Below, in pieces: positions 43,293 through 51,954 of a stretch of 64,000 bases of DNA (position 1 is the first letter of the stretch; each line of letters opens with the position of its first letter). Source of the stretch: Bradyrhizobium huanghuaihaiense. GTDB taxonomy: Bacteria; Pseudomonadota; Alphaproteobacteria; Rhizobiales; Xanthobacteraceae. The DNA is taken from contig NZ_VLLA01000004.1 of the NCBI RefSeq assembly GCF_007830635.1, positions 124,001 through 188,000 of the forward strand, given 5' to 3'. The translations under genes and the position numbers were made by a program. The notes under the pieces are model-generated. The model saw only the letters and a program-made list of their open reading frames with translations. It did not search any database and was not told the origin of the DNA.

Positions 43293-45011
43293 ATGAGGAA
43301 GCAGTGGCTCAACTCGGGCTTACCTGTTCTCGCCGTTGCGGCATTTGCGGCGTCGGCGGCGTTGGCCCAAACCGTGGATACGGCCCGGATCGAGGGCGCC
43401 GGTCAGAACGACTGGCTCACCTATCACGGTTCATACAAATCCCATCATTACAGCCCGCTCGCGCAGATCAACGCGAACAACGTCGGCAATCTGGGCGTCG
43501 CCTGGATGCACATTCCAGGACGATCGACGCGCGGCCTGCAGTCGATGCCGCTCGCGGCCGACGGCGTGCTGTACTACTCGGGTTCCTACAGCCGTGTCTT
43601 CGCGCTGAACGGCGCGACGGGCGAGGTTCTCTGGTCGTTCTTTCCGGAGCTGGATGAGGCGCTCATCAGCCGCCAGACCCACTCTCCCTACAACCGCGGC
43701 GTAGCTCTCGGCGAAGGCAAGGTCTTCGTCGGCACGATGGATGGTCGTCTCTTCGGGCTCGATGCGAAGACCGGCAAGGTCCTCTGGGAGACCAGGCTGA
43801 TCGACTCGCAGAAGCTCACGGTCGGCTTCACCGGCGCGCCGCTTTACGCGAAGGGGAGTGTGATCATCGGCTCGCAAGGCGGCGAATGGCCGGGCCGCGG
43901 CCCGATCTTCGCGGTCGATGCCACCACTGGAAAGAAGAAATGGGAGTTCCTGACGGTCGCGGGCACCGACGAGGCCATGAAGACCTGGGGCAACGATTCC
44001 TGGCGCACCGGCGGCGGTGGCGGCTGGATGCCGGGCACCTACGATTCCGAGACCAACACCATCCTGTGGGGCACCGCCAACCCGGCGCCGCTCTACGATT
44101 GGTCGGGCGCCGACTACAAGACGCAAGGGGCGCGTCCCGGCGACAATCTCTATACGAGTTCAGTGATCGCTCTCGATATCGATACCGGAAAGCTGAAATC
44201 CTACCATCAGGAGCTGCCGCACGATGCCTGGGACTTCGACAGTGCCGTCGGCGAATTCGTGATGCTCGAGCGAGACGGCCAGAAATACGTGGTTCATCCG
44301 AACAAGGGCGGCTTCGTCTTCGTCTACGACCGCAATCTCGGTGTGAAGAACGTCTGGCGGTTGGTCGAGAACATCAACTTCGTCAAGGATATCGATCCCA
44401 AGACCGGCGCGTTGATCGGCCGTCGCGATTTCCCGGTCGGGAAGGTCACCGAACCGCCGCTGTGTCCGTTCATCGGCGGCGGCATCAGCTGGAATGCCGG
44501 CTCGTACAGCCCGAAGACCGGTCTCTACTACAAGATCGGCCAGGAATGGTGCATGACGCTCGATATCCAGAAGACGACGCCGGTCACTGCGCCGCAGGTT
44601 CAGCTCAACATCGGCGCCGATTTCAAGATGGTGCCGCCCCCCGGCGGTGAGATCTATGGACACCTCGACGCGCGCGACCCCATCACGGGGGCAAAGAAAT
44701 GGGAGGTTCGCTACCCCGAGCCGCCGCTCGGGAGCGTGCTGTCGACCGCCGGCAATCTGGTGTTCGTGCCTGATTCCCGCGGCGTCCTTCACGCCTACGA
44801 TGCCGAAACCGGGGCCGAACTGTGGAAGCACAACAATGGCACCGGCCACCAGGGCGGCATCGTCAGCTACTCCGCGGGCGGCAAGCAATATATCGCCGTG
44901 ACCGCGGGCTTCGGCGGCATGCTGGCGGACGAGTATGCGCCGAACTTCGGCGGCGCCTACAAGAGCATGCCGCGTGACGACGGCGCGCTCATTGTCTTCA
45001 GCCTGAAATAA
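43293..45011 (+). CDS. PQQ-dependent alcohol dehydrogenase with lanthanide-type active site
   Basis: The 572-residue periplasmic quinoprotein has a Sec signal (1-26, ending ALAQT) and an eight-bladed propeller with tryptophan-docking motifs (GEVLWSF, GKVLWETR, GKKKWEF, GAKKWEV, GAELWKH). Metal and PQQ residues by homology are Glu198 (SQGGEW), Asn263 (GTANPAP) and catalytic Asp314. Asp316 follows two residues on (AWDFD), the position that marks lanthanide-dependent XoxF/ExaF enzymes. The vicinal Cys pair of MxaF is absent, while the later Cys pair (PPLCPF, EWCM) remains. The ATG at 43293 follows GGGAGG by 8 nt. It is followed by cytochrome c and XoxJ-like genes. Confidence 0.88.
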   Translation: MRKQWLNSGLPVLAVAAFAASAALAQTVDTARIEGAGQNDWLTYHGSYKSHHYSPLAQINANNVGNLGVAWMHIPGRSTRGLQSMPLAADGVLYYSGSYSRVFALNGATGEVLWSFFPELDEALISRQTHSPYNRGVALGEGKVFVGTMDGRLFGLDAKTGKVLWETRLIDSQKLTVGFTGAPLYAKGSVIIGSQGGEWPGRGPIFAVDATTGKKKWEFLTVAGTDEAMKTWGNDSWRTGGGGGWMPGTYDSETNTILWGTANPAPLYDWSGADYKTQGARPGDNLYTSSVIALDIDTGKLKSYHQELPHDAWDFDSAVGEFVMLERDGQKYVVHPNKGGFVFVYDRNLGVKNVWRLVENINFVKDIDPKTGALIGRRDFPVGKVTEPPLCPFIGGGISWNAGSYSPKTGLYYKIGQEWCMTLDIQKTTPVTAPQVQLNIGADFKMVPPPGGEIYGHLDARDPITGAKKWEVRYPEPPLGSVLSTAGNLVFVPDSRGVLHAYDAETGAELWKHNNGTGHQGGIVSYSAGGKQYIAVTAGFGGMLADEYAPNFGGAYKSMPRDDGALIVFSLK

Positions 45012-45097
45012 TCTGCCGCAAACGTTCGTCGGGAAGCGGGCGCAAGCCCGCTCCCCGGTCGATCGAAGCGGCGGCGTGATTCAGGAATGGAGCGGAC

Positions 45098-45439
45098 GTG
45101 TTGAGATTGCATTTGAAAACGGTTCCGGCGGCGGTGGCCGCCTCGTTGCTGTGGGCTGTTATGGCTCAAGCACAATCCGCCACGCCGGCGCCCGAGAACG
45201 GGACGATCGAGGTCGAGCAGGTGTTCGCGGGAACTTGCGGCTTTTGTCACTCCAACGGTGGCCGGGCAGCCGGCAAGGGGCCACAACTGATGAACTCGCC
45301 GCGCGACGACGACTTCATTCGCGACCGCATCAAGCACGGTAAGCAGGGGGCGATGCCGGCATTCGACGGCGCGTTCACCGACGCCCAGATCGATCAGATC
45401 GTCAAATACATCCGCGCCTTGAAACCGCGCGAGGGCTGA
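45098..45439 (+). CDS. Small c-type cytochrome (XoxG-like role)
   Basis: The 113-residue protein has a signal peptide (to about residue 26), one haem motif CGFCH and a likely axial Met in GAMPAF, followed by the class I cytochrome ending IDQIVKYIRALKP. The start is a GTG at 45098. By position between a PQQ dehydrogenase and a XoxJ-like gene it is the probable electron acceptor, as XoxG is for XoxF. It is shorter than classical cytochrome cL. Confidence 0.88.
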   Translation: MLRLHLKTVPAAVAASLLWAVMAQAQSATPAPENGTIEVEQVFAGTCGFCHSNGGRAAGKGPQLMNSPRDDDFIRDRIKHGKQGAMPAFDGAFTDAQIDQIVKYIRALKPREG

Positions 45440-45445
45440 ACCGCC

Positions 45446-45490
45446 AGGACCCGATCCATCAAGACTCGATCCATCAAGACCCGATCCATC
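45446..45490 (+). repeat. Three tandem 15-bp repeats
   Basis: The unit AAGACCCGATCCATC is present three times (45446-45460, 45461-45475, 45476-45490) with one base change each in units 1 and 2. The repeats fill the 64-nt gap between the cytochrome and XoxJ-like genes, so copy number would alter only spacing. Confidence 0.85.
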
Positions 45491-45503
45491 CAAGAGACAC
45501 GGA

Positions 45504-46271
45504 ATGAAGGCATTCGCCCCGGCCATCGTCGCTGCCGCCATCGTTCTGTCGGGACCGGCGCCGGCGCGAACCCTGGACGCAATCCGGTCGAGCGGCGTGA
45601 TCGGGCTGTGCGCGCATCCCAATTCGCTTCCCTTTGCGCAGAAGGCCGGTGATCCCCCCGGCTTTCAGGTCGAGTTCGGCCGGGTGCTGGCACGCGAGCT
45701 CGGCGTCTCGCTCAGGCTCGACTGGATCATCACGCAGTATCAGATGCGCAGCGCCGGCTGCGACATCCTTTTGGACGTCATCGCGGACCGCGAAGCGCAG
45801 GGCGAAACCCGCTTGAGGATCTCGAAGCCGTATTATCGCACGGGCGTCGCGCTCGCGGTGCCGTCATCCAGCACGCTCACCTCGTTCGGGAGCCTCAACG
45901 AGGCAACCAAGGTGGGCGTGCAGGTTGGATCGATCGCAGCCATGATCATCGGCCAACGACGCGTGCCGACGTCGACCTTCGGCTTCGAGAACGACAGCCT
46001 GGAGGCGGTGTCGAACCACGAGATCGATGCCGCCGCCGTCACGCCCACCTCGGCGAGCTACTTCAACCTGACGCATCCGGACAAGGCGCTCCGGATCCTG
46101 GATCGCGACGAGAGCGTCGCCGATCTCAACTGGAACGTCGCCGTCGGCATGATCCGCCCGGACGATGCGTTGCGCGAAGCCATCGACGGAGCCGTGGAGC
46201 GGCTGCGAGGCGATGGCACGATCGACCGCATCTACGGCCGCTATGGGATCGTGCTGCAGGCGCCGAGATAG
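45504..46271 (+). CDS. Quinoprotein-associated periplasmic binding-like protein (XoxJ/MxaJ type)
   Basis: The 255-residue protein has a signal peptide (MKAFAPAIVAAAIVLSGPAP) and a type 2 binding-protein fold (LDAIRSSGVIGLCAHPNSLP, FQVEFGRVLARELG, CDILLDVIADREAQ). This matches the family of quinoprotein-dehydrogenase-associated putative ABC substrate-binding proteins that includes MxaJ and XoxJ. These are thought to help activate or assemble the dehydrogenase rather than import a solute. No permease gene is near. It closes the three-gene module. Confidence 0.88.
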   Translation: MKAFAPAIVAAAIVLSGPAPARTLDAIRSSGVIGLCAHPNSLPFAQKAGDPPGFQVEFGRVLARELGVSLRLDWIITQYQMRSAGCDILLDVIADREAQGETRLRISKPYYRTGVALAVPSSSTLTSFGSLNEATKVGVQVGSIAAMIIGQRRVPTSTFGFENDSLEAVSNHEIDAAAVTPTSASYFNLTHPDKALRILDRDESVADLNWNVAVGMIRPDDALREAIDGAVERLRGDGTIDRIYGRYGIVLQAPR

Positions 46272-46324
46272 TCGAGCTGCACGACGGAACGGCTTTGGTT
46301 GAATCGATTGCCGCGGTTCGTTCA

Positions 46325-46442
46325 CCTCTCCCGCTTGCGGGAGAGGTCGCGCCGGAGGCGCGGGTGAGGGCTTTTTCCTCTTGGGGATTGTCCCATTGGA
46401 GAAGCACCCTCTCCCCAACCCTCTCCCGCAAGCGGGAGAGGG
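46325..46442. repeat. Composite palindromic repeat, copy C
   Basis: It has the same organisation as copy A: terminal hairpins CCTCTCCCGC/GCGGGAGAGG and CCCTCTCCCGC/GCGGGAGAGGG, the middle segment CGCGGGTGAGG, then TTCCTCTTGGGG and GAAGCACCCTCTCCCCAACC. It lies between convergent genes. Confidence 0.85.
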
Positions 46443-46487
46443 AGCGCACCTCCGTCGTTGCAGCGATCGAGCCTATTTCATCGCGCC

Positions 46488-47132
46488 TTACGCCGCCGCC
46501 TTCTTCCGCGCGAGCTCGGCCTTGTACAGCTCGAACTCCTCCGCAATGGCCTTGGCGACTGACGGCCGCTGGCGCAGGCGCTCGTAATACGCCTTCAGGT
46601 TCGGCCATTTCGCAAGCTCGATCGGCGGCGTCGCCATGGTCCAGTTGATGACCGTGACGAGATAGGCGTCGGCCACGCTGAAATGGTCGAGCAGGAACTC
46701 GCGGCCTTTCAGGTAGTCGTCGAGATAATCGAGCCGCGACAGGTTCTTCTCGAGCACATAGGCTTTCGCTTCCTGCGGCGCCTTGCGGTCGAGCACGGGG
46801 ATGAACAGGCCCTTGTGCAGCTCGGTGCCGATGAAGCAGAGCCATTGATGCAGCCTTGTGCGTTCGATGCCCGCCGTGGCGCCGAGACCGGATTGCGGAA
46901 AACGGTCCGCGACATATTGCAGGATCGCGGCGTTCTCGGTCAGCACCACGCCCTCGTCGGTGCGCAGCGTCGGCACGAGGCCGATCGGATTGACGGTACG
47001 GAAGTCGGAGCCGTCGTTCAGCACGGTCTTGGTCGGCGGATCGACTTCGAGATAGTTCGCCTCGGCGCCGGCTTCATACAATGCGACGCGTGTCGCCATC
47101 GAACAGGCGAGCGGCGAGAAATAGAGATCCAT
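46488..47132 (-). CDS. Glutathione S-transferase family protein
   Basis: The 214-residue GST has the thioredoxin-like N-terminus MDLYFSPLACSMATRVALYE, the cis-Pro loop with NPIGLVPTLRTDEGVVLTEN, and an all-helical C-terminal domain (DYLKGREFLLDHFSVADAYL). The SPLACSM segment suggests a beta-class enzyme that uses Cys or Ser. It is divergent from a TetR gene that probably represses it. It likely conjugates or reduces electrophilic compounds in the cytoplasm. Confidence 0.9.
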   Translation of the reverse strand: MDLYFSPLACSMATRVALYEAGAEANYLEVDPPTKTVLNDGSDFRTVNPIGLVPTLRTDEGVVLTENAAILQYVADRFPQSGLGATAGIERTRLHQWLCFIGTELHKGLFIPVLDRKAPQEAKAYVLEKNLSRLDYLDDYLKGREFLLDHFSVADAYLVTVINWTMATPPIELAKWPNLKAYYERLRQRPSVAKAIAEEFELYKAELARKKAAA

Positions 47133-47184
47133 CTGTAGCCTCCTTGGGCAATTCCTCTTTGGGGTCGCTCAACCTGGCCAGATT

Positions 47185-47251
47185 GATTTTTGTACCATCT
47201 TGCATAATATATCCATGGTCAAGGATTATTTTGCGAAATGGTACAAAAATC
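47185..47251. promoter_or_regulatory. 14-bp inverted repeat in the GST/TetR divergent promoter
   Basis: GATTTTTGTACCAT (47185-47198) and ATGGTACAAAAATC (47238-47251) are perfect reverse complements. The second arm starts at the tetR initiation codon. The arm centres are 53 bp apart, close to five helical turns, which suggests two TetR binding sites that could loop, or a long stem in RNA. Confidence 0.65.
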
Positions 47252-47918
47252 GAAACCGCCAACTGCTGCCAATCAGCCCGAGCGCCGCGGCGAACCCGAG
47301 CGCCGCGGCGAACCCAAGCGTCGCGGCCGTCCCCGCGCCTACGAGCCCGACATCGCGCTCGGCAAGGCGCTCGACCTGTTTCGCAAGCAAGGGTTTGCGG
47401 CCACCTCGCTCGACGATCTCAGCGAAGCAACCGGCATGAACCGGCCGAGCCTCTACGGCGCCTTCGGCGACAAGCGCGAGCTCTACATCAAGAGCTACCA
47501 GCGCTATCGCGAGGAAGCTGCCGCTTCCATGGTCGAGATCTTTCGTCAGGAGATGCCGCTGCGCCAGCGGCTGGAGCGCATCTACGCTGCAGCGCTCGAC
47601 ATCTATCTGTCCGGCGACACCGGTCCGCGCGGCTGCTTCACGGTCGTGACCGCGGCGTCCGAGGCCGTCGCCGATCCCGATATCCGCGCCATGGTTCTCG
47701 ACGGTCTCACCGGCCTCGACAAGGCGTTTGCAAGCTGCTTCCGCCGCGCCAAGGAGAAGGGCGAGCTGCCGGAGAGCGCCGATCCGTTCGCCCTGGCGCA
47801 GATCGCCTCCGCCACCGTCCACACCATCGCCATCCGCTCACGCGCGCGCGTCCCGCGCAAGGAGCTCGAAGCGATCGTGAAGGGCGCGATCGATGTGATG
47901 GTGGGGGCTAAGCCCTAG
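47238..47918 (+). CDS. TetR family regulator of the GST gene
   Basis: The 226-residue TetR protein has its HTH at about 40-85 (LGKALDLFRKQGFAATSLDD, ATGMNRPSLYGAFGDKRELY). The N-terminus carries an unusual basic extension with a threefold ERRGEP/KRRGRP repeat, encoded by 18-bp DNA repeats. A C-terminal domain of the TetR_C_16-like type follows. The divergent GST gene and the shared inverted repeats suggest autorepression and control of the GST. Confidence 0.88.
   Translation: MVQKSKPPTAANQPERRGEPERRGEPKRRGRPRAYEPDIALGKALDLFRKQGFAATSLDDLSEATGMNRPSLYGAFGDKRELYIKSYQRYREEAAASMVEIFRQEMPLRQRLERIYAAALDIYLSGDTGPRGCFTVVTAASEAVADPDIRAMVLDGLTGLDKAFASCFRRAKEKGELPESADPFALAQIASATVHTIAIRSRARVPRKELEAIVKGAIDVMVGAKP
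47277..47330 (+). repeat. Three 18-bp tandem repeats inside tetR
   Basis: Units 47277-47294 and 47295-47312 are identical (CCCGAGCGCCGCGGCGAA); unit 47313-47330 is diverged. They encode repeated Arg/Glu/Pro hexapeptides before the DNA-binding domain. Confidence 0.85.
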
Positions 47919-47920
47919 CT

Positions 47921-48046
47921 GTCGTCCCGGCGCAGGCCGGGACCCACCGCGGAATCGATCGATTGTTATTGGTAGCAGTACCGAACTGCGATCTTCCGCC
48001 AAACTGCATCCTGTGGTTATGGGTCCCGGCCTGCGCCGGGACGACA
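47921..48046. repeat. Paired inverted GTCGTCCC repeats
   Basis: GTCGTCCCGGCGCAGGCC (from 47921) and its reverse complement GGCCTGCGCCGGGACGAC (to 48045) flank a 73-bp spacer. Each copy is itself a short hairpin (GGCGCAGGCC-type). The family occurs again at 48078-48108, 48173-48197, 50310-50345 and 50412-50441. Confidence 0.8.
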
Positions 48047-48077
48047 GCGAGTTTGTGGCGCGAACTCTCTCCCCAAC

Positions 48078-48197
48078 GTCGTCCTGGCGAAAGCCAGGAC
48101 CCATAACCACCGAATGCAGTTTGGCGATGACTCGGAGTTGCCGCCGTCGCGCCGCAACTACGCCTTGGGGTAATGGGTCCTGCTTTCGCCAGGACGA
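48078..48197. repeat. Second inverted pair of GTCGTCC repeats
   Basis: GTCGTCCTGGCGAAAGCCAG (from 48078) and its inverse CTTTCGCCAGGACGAC (to 48197) form another pair with a variant stem. Together with the pair at 47921 they fill the 306-bp gap between the TetR and chemoreceptor genes; no gene is seen there. Confidence 0.75.
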
Positions 48198-48224
48198 CAC
48201 GGAGACGCGCCAGCTTTCGTCTCG

Positions 48225-50192
48225 CTACGCCGCGCGGATCTGCGCCAGGAACCGGTCCACCTCATCCCGCAGCCGCTGCGACTGCTTCGCCAGCTCGATC
48301 GCCGAGCCCAGCACTTCCTCGGCGGCCGTGCCCGTGGCTGCGATGCCGTCGGTGACGCCCGCGATGTTCTGCGAGACCTCGCCGGTGCGGGCCGCGGCCT
48401 GCTGGACGTTCTGCGCGATCTCCTGCGTGGCCGTACCCTGCTGGCCGACGGCGGCGGCGATCGCCGCGGAGATCTCATCGACCTGCTGGATCGTCGCGCA
48501 GATCGACTGGATGCCGTCCACCGCGCCACTGGTTTCGCCCTGAACGGCCGTCACCTGTGCGCCGATCTCTTCCGTCGCCTTCGCGGTCTGGGTCGCCAGT
48601 GCCTTCACTTCGGAGGCGACCACGGCAAAGCCGCGGCCGGCTTCGCCCGCGCGCGCCGCTTCGATCGTCGCATTGAGCGCCAAGAGGTTGGTCTGTCCCG
48701 CAATGCCGTTGATGAAGGAGACGACGTCGCCGATCTTCTGCGCGGCGTCCGCAAGGCTCTGCACCCGCGCATTCGACTGCCGACCGTCGCTGGCGGCCTT
48801 GCCGACCACCTCGGTCGCATGCGCCAGCCGCCGGCTGATCTCGGTCATCGACGAGGACAGTTCTTCCGCGGCCGCCGCCACCGTCTGCACGTTCTCCGAG
48901 GCGAGGGCCGAGGCCGACGACACCGTGCGGGTCTGCTCACGCGACTGCGCGACGATGGCCGACATCGAGCGCGCGGTGTGCTCCATCTCGACCGCTGCGG
49001 CCGACACCGTGGTGACGACGTCGCGGATGCTGGCCTCGAAATTGTCGGCGAGCGCAGCGAAGGCGCGGCCCTTCTCGGCTTCGGACTGCGCCTTGGCCTC
49101 GAGCTGCTCGGCCTGGAGCTTCGCAAAATTCACCGCATTGTCGCGGAACACCGCGACCGCCTTGACCATGGCGCCGACCTCGTCATTCGCCTTGCTGACG
49201 GGCACGGCGACGTCGAGACGCCCGTCCGCGAGCTCGCGCATCACTGATGTGATCGACAGGATCGGCCGCGAGATGCTGCGGGCAATGAGATAGCCGACGA
49301 TTGCGGCAAGCACGAGCCCCAGTGCAGCGATGCCGATCGCAAGCATCCAGGCGCGGTCGGCGGACGCCTCGTAATCGGCATTGTCCATCACGAGCTCGAC
49401 GGCGCCGAGCGGCTTGCCGGAAAAATCCTTGATCGGCCCGACCAGCGCGGCGACCGGCATATTGTCGAGCTTGGCCTGCCGCACCGTGAACTCGCCGCCG
49501 GTGGCGCGGCTGTAATCGGCCGCGTCGAAGAAGCTCTTGCCCTTCAGCGTTCCGCCGAACAGCTTGAAGCCCGAGCCGTCGGCGAGATGGAAGGCGACGT
49601 CGACACGGCGGTTGGTCTTGAAGTCGTCGAAGAAGGGCTGGCCGAAGGTCAGGCCGAATTCGACTGAACCGAGATGCTTTGCCCCTTGCGCGATCGGCAC
49701 CACGCCGCGGATGCCGAGACCGGCGACGCCGCCCTCGAGGCCGACCACGACCTTGCGGTCCTGGTTGGCGACGACCACGGTCTTGCGGAAACCGGAGAGG
49801 TCGTCGCCGAATTTGGCGGGCTGGTGCACGCGCAGGAACGAGGTCGCCGGCGGCACGTGGAACTGAAACTGGTCGACGCCGTAGTCGGACTTGATGGCGG
49901 CAAACACCGGCCCGAACAGGCGCACCAGCGCCTCGCGGTCCTGCTTTGCCATCGCCTCCTGCGTCGCCGGCATTGCTGCCACCACGGCGCTCATCGCGGC
50001 GGCGCGTTGCGATTCCTCGGCGATGCGCGATAGCAGGGCGTCGTAATGGCTGCGCAGCTCGCGCTGGTCGGCGCGGTCGATGATCCCCGCGATGATCCAC
50101 ATCGCGCCGAGCACCGCGATCAGCGCCGTCGCCGCCGCCGTCACCGCCAGCGCAACCGTGATCCGCATCCTGAGGCCGAGGCTCGCCCGCAT
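48225..50192 (-). CDS. Membrane methyl-accepting chemotaxis protein
   Basis: The 655-residue chemoreceptor has TM1 at about 10-33 ([20 protein letters not shown]), a periplasmic double-Cache-like sensor domain (about 40-270), and TM2 at about 282-304 ([20 protein letters not shown]). A HAMP region ([20 protein letters not shown]) and the conserved signalling hairpin follow ([32 protein letters not shown]). The periplasmic segment [19 protein letters not shown] is typical of sensors with a Cache-like fold. It should control swimming through CheA/CheW encoded elsewhere. The start at 50192 gives a short basic cytoplasmic N-terminus. Confidence 0.92.
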   Translation of the reverse strand: MRASLGLRMRITVALAVTAAATALIAVLGAMWIIAGIIDRADQRELRSHYDALLSRIAEESQRAAAMSAVVAAMPATQEAMAKQDREALVRLFGPVFAAIKSDYGVDQFQFHVPPATSFLRVHQPAKFGDDLSGFRKTVVVANQDRKVVVGLEGGVAGLGIRGVVPIAQGAKHLGSVEFGLTFGQPFFDDFKTNRRVDVAFHLADGSGFKLFGGTLKGKSFFDAADYSRATGGEFTVRQAKLDNMPVAALVGPIKDFSGKPLGAVELVMDNADYEASADRAWMLAIGIAALGLVLAAIVGYLIARSISRPILSITSVMRELADGRLDVAVPVSKANDEVGAMVKAVAVFRDNAVNFAKLQAEQLEAKAQSEAEKGRAFAALADNFEASIRDVVTTVSAAAVEMEHTARSMSAIVAQSREQTRTVSSASALASENVQTVAAAAEELSSSMTEISRRLAHATEVVGKAASDGRQSNARVQSLADAAQKIGDVVSFINGIAGQTNLLALNATIEAARAGEAGRGFAVVASEVKALATQTAKATEEIGAQVTAVQGETSGAVDGIQSICATIQQVDEISAAIAAAVGQQGTATQEIAQNVQQAAARTGEVSQNIAGVTDGIAATGTAAEEVLGSAIELAKQSQRLRDEVDRFLAQIRAA

Positions 50193-50309
50193 GTCCGACT
50201 CGTTGTTTGAGCGTTGGTTAAGAACGCCTATCAACTTCTCGCTAAGAGAGGGTGAACGGGACGGGGGAGCGCGGTGGTTGTGGGGTGGTGGCCGCCGGCC
50301 AAAAGCACA

Positions 50310-50441
50310 GCTGTCGTCCCCGCGCAGGCGGGGACCCATAACCACAGGGAGAAGTTTGGCGAAGATTGGTGGTTCGGTACTGCGACCATCCCCAACGATA
50401 AATCACGCGGTATGGGTCCCCGCGTGCGCGGGGACGACAGC
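50310..50441. repeat. Inverted GTCGTCCC repeat pair
   Basis: GCTGTCGTCCCCGCGCAGGC begins at 50310 and the inverse GCGTGCGCGGGGACGACAGC ends at 50441; each carries ATAACCAC or ATGGGTCC flanks. It belongs to the family at 47921-48197 and fills most of the 283-bp gap between two minus-strand genes. Confidence 0.8.
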
Positions 50442-50475
50442 GATTATGAGGCGCCGTCGTGCGCCTCTCGGGGCC

Positions 50476-51441
50476 TCAATACCCCCTGACCCGGTCCACC
50501 ACGTTCTCCAGCGCGCGGCCCGCCTCGAAGCTCGCGATCTGCTCGGCGACGTAGGCCGAGATCGCTTCCGCGTCGGTGTCGGCGGCGTTGTGCGGGGTCA
50601 AGAGCACCTTGGGGTGGGTCCAGAACCGGCTGTCCTTCGGCTGCGGCTCCTGGACGAAGACGTCGAGCGAGGCGGCGCCGAGCGTGCCGTCATCGAGACA
50701 GGCGAGAATGTCGGCTTCGTTCTGCAAGCCGCCGCGGCCGGCATTGATCAGCACGGGTGCACCGAACGGGCCCTTGCGGTTGAGCTTGGAGAAGACGTCG
50801 CGGTTGAGGATGCCGTGCGTATCCGGCGTCAGCGGCAACAATGACACCAGGATGTCGGTCTTGCGCAGGAAGGCGTCCATGCCGGCAGTGCCATGGAAGC
50901 ATTCGACGCCCGCGATCGCGCGCGGGCTGCGGCTCCAGCCGGTGACGCGGAAGCCGAGCCGCCGCAGCACGTCGGCCGCGTCCGCGCCGAGGGTGCCGAG
51001 CCCCATGACACCAACAGTGACGGCGCTTGCCGGCCACTGATATTTCGGCTCCCAGCGCTTCTCGCGCTGCGAGTCCCGCAAATACAGCTCCTGGCGGTGG
51101 TGCATCAGCACGTGCAGCACGACATATTCGGTCATGCGGTTGGTGAGGTCGGGCACGGCGACGCGGACCAGCGGCACGTCGGGCAGGCTCTTGTCGGCCA
51201 TCAGCGCATCGACGCCCGCGCCGAGATTGAAGATGGCCCGAAGGTTGGGGAAGGAGCCGAGATCGCCGGGCACCGGCTTCCAAACCGCCGCATAGTGCAC
51301 CTCGGCCGGATCGAGCCCGGGATCGGGCAGCAGCACCACGCGGCGGCCGCCGCAGACCGCATCGAACCGGGCCTTCCAGCGCTCCGGCAGCCAGTTCTGC
51401 TGCGTGCTGTTGATCAGGACGGCGAGTGTGCCCATGGTCAT
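50476..51441 (-). CDS. ghrA: Glyoxylate/hydroxypyruvate reductase A-like dehydrogenase
   Basis: The 321-residue D-2-hydroxyacid dehydrogenase has the NAD motif VGVMGLGTLGADAADVLRRL, the catalytic Arg in LINAGRGGLQNEADILACLD, the Glu in VFVQEPQPKDS and the catalytic His in LLTPHNAADTD. The overall pattern matches GhrA, which reduces glyoxylate and hydroxypyruvate with NADPH. Two ATG codons (51441 and 51435) are possible; 51441 has the better-placed AGG. It is divergent from the YCII/sigma factor operon. Confidence 0.85.
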   Translation of the reverse strand: MTMGTLAVLINSTQQNWLPERWKARFDAVCGGRRVVLLPDPGLDPAEVHYAAVWKPVPGDLGSFPNLRAIFNLGAGVDALMADKSLPDVPLVRVAVPDLTNRMTEYVVLHVLMHHRQELYLRDSQREKRWEPKYQWPASAVTVGVMGLGTLGADAADVLRRLGFRVTGWSRSPRAIAGVECFHGTAGMDAFLRKTDILVSLLPLTPDTHGILNRDVFSKLNRKGPFGAPVLINAGRGGLQNEADILACLDDGTLGAASLDVFVQEPQPKDSRFWTHPKVLLTPHNAADTDAEAISAYVAEQIASFEAGRALENVVDRVRGY

Positions 51442-51585
51442 TCGAAGTGCCTCATAAGGTTCCGCTTTTGGAGGCTCTCCTTGGCACGATCTGCCGGATT
51501 TTTCTTGCAAAATTTTTCCGCAGCCCTGTCGGGGCAGGGCATAGTGGATCGTCTTCAGAACAAGAGGTCGGGGAAGGTACTGCCC

Positions 51586-51954
51586 ATGCTTTATGCGATT
51601 CTTTGCTATCACGATGAGGACTTCGTCGGCTCCTGGAGCAAGGAGCAGGACGAGGCCGTGATGAAGAAGCTCGCGGTGGTGCAGGACAAGCTGACGCAGC
51701 AGAGACGACTCGGGCCGGTGGCGCGGCTGCTGCCGACCACGGCGGCGGCGACCCTGCGCAAGGAGGACCCGCCGCTGGTGCTGGATGGTCCCTATGCCGA
51801 GACCAAGGAGCAATTGCTCGGCTTCTACATCGTCGATTGCAAGAACCTCGACGACGCGCTCGACGTCGCGCGCGAACTGGCTGCGGCCAATCCCGGCGGC
51901 GCCTATGAGGTGCGTCCCGTCGGCGTGTTCCGGCCCGGAGGAAACCTGACGTGA
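51586..51954 (+). CDS. YCII/DGPF-domain protein, ECF42 partner
   Basis: The 122-residue YCII-like protein has the DGPF-type motif as LVLDGPYAETKEQLLGFYIV and starts MLYAILCYHDED. DGPF proteins are the hallmark neighbours of ECF42 sigma factors; some YCII proteins are dimeric enzymes with a His-Asp pair. The GTG of the sigma factor gene overlaps its stop by 4 nt, so translation is coupled. It likely reports a signal to, or is expressed by, that sigma factor. Confidence 0.9.
   Translation: MLYAILCYHDEDFVGSWSKEQDEAVMKKLAVVQDKLTQQRRLGPVARLLPTTAAATLRKEDPPLVLDGPYAETKEQLLGFYIVDCKNLDDALDVARELAAANPGGAYEVRPVGVFRPGGNLT

Noticed and set aside
47921-50441. Possible CRISPR array from repeated GTCGTCCC units
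   Set aside because: Units are in inverted pairs with irregular spacing and no spacers of constant length; no cas genes are near.
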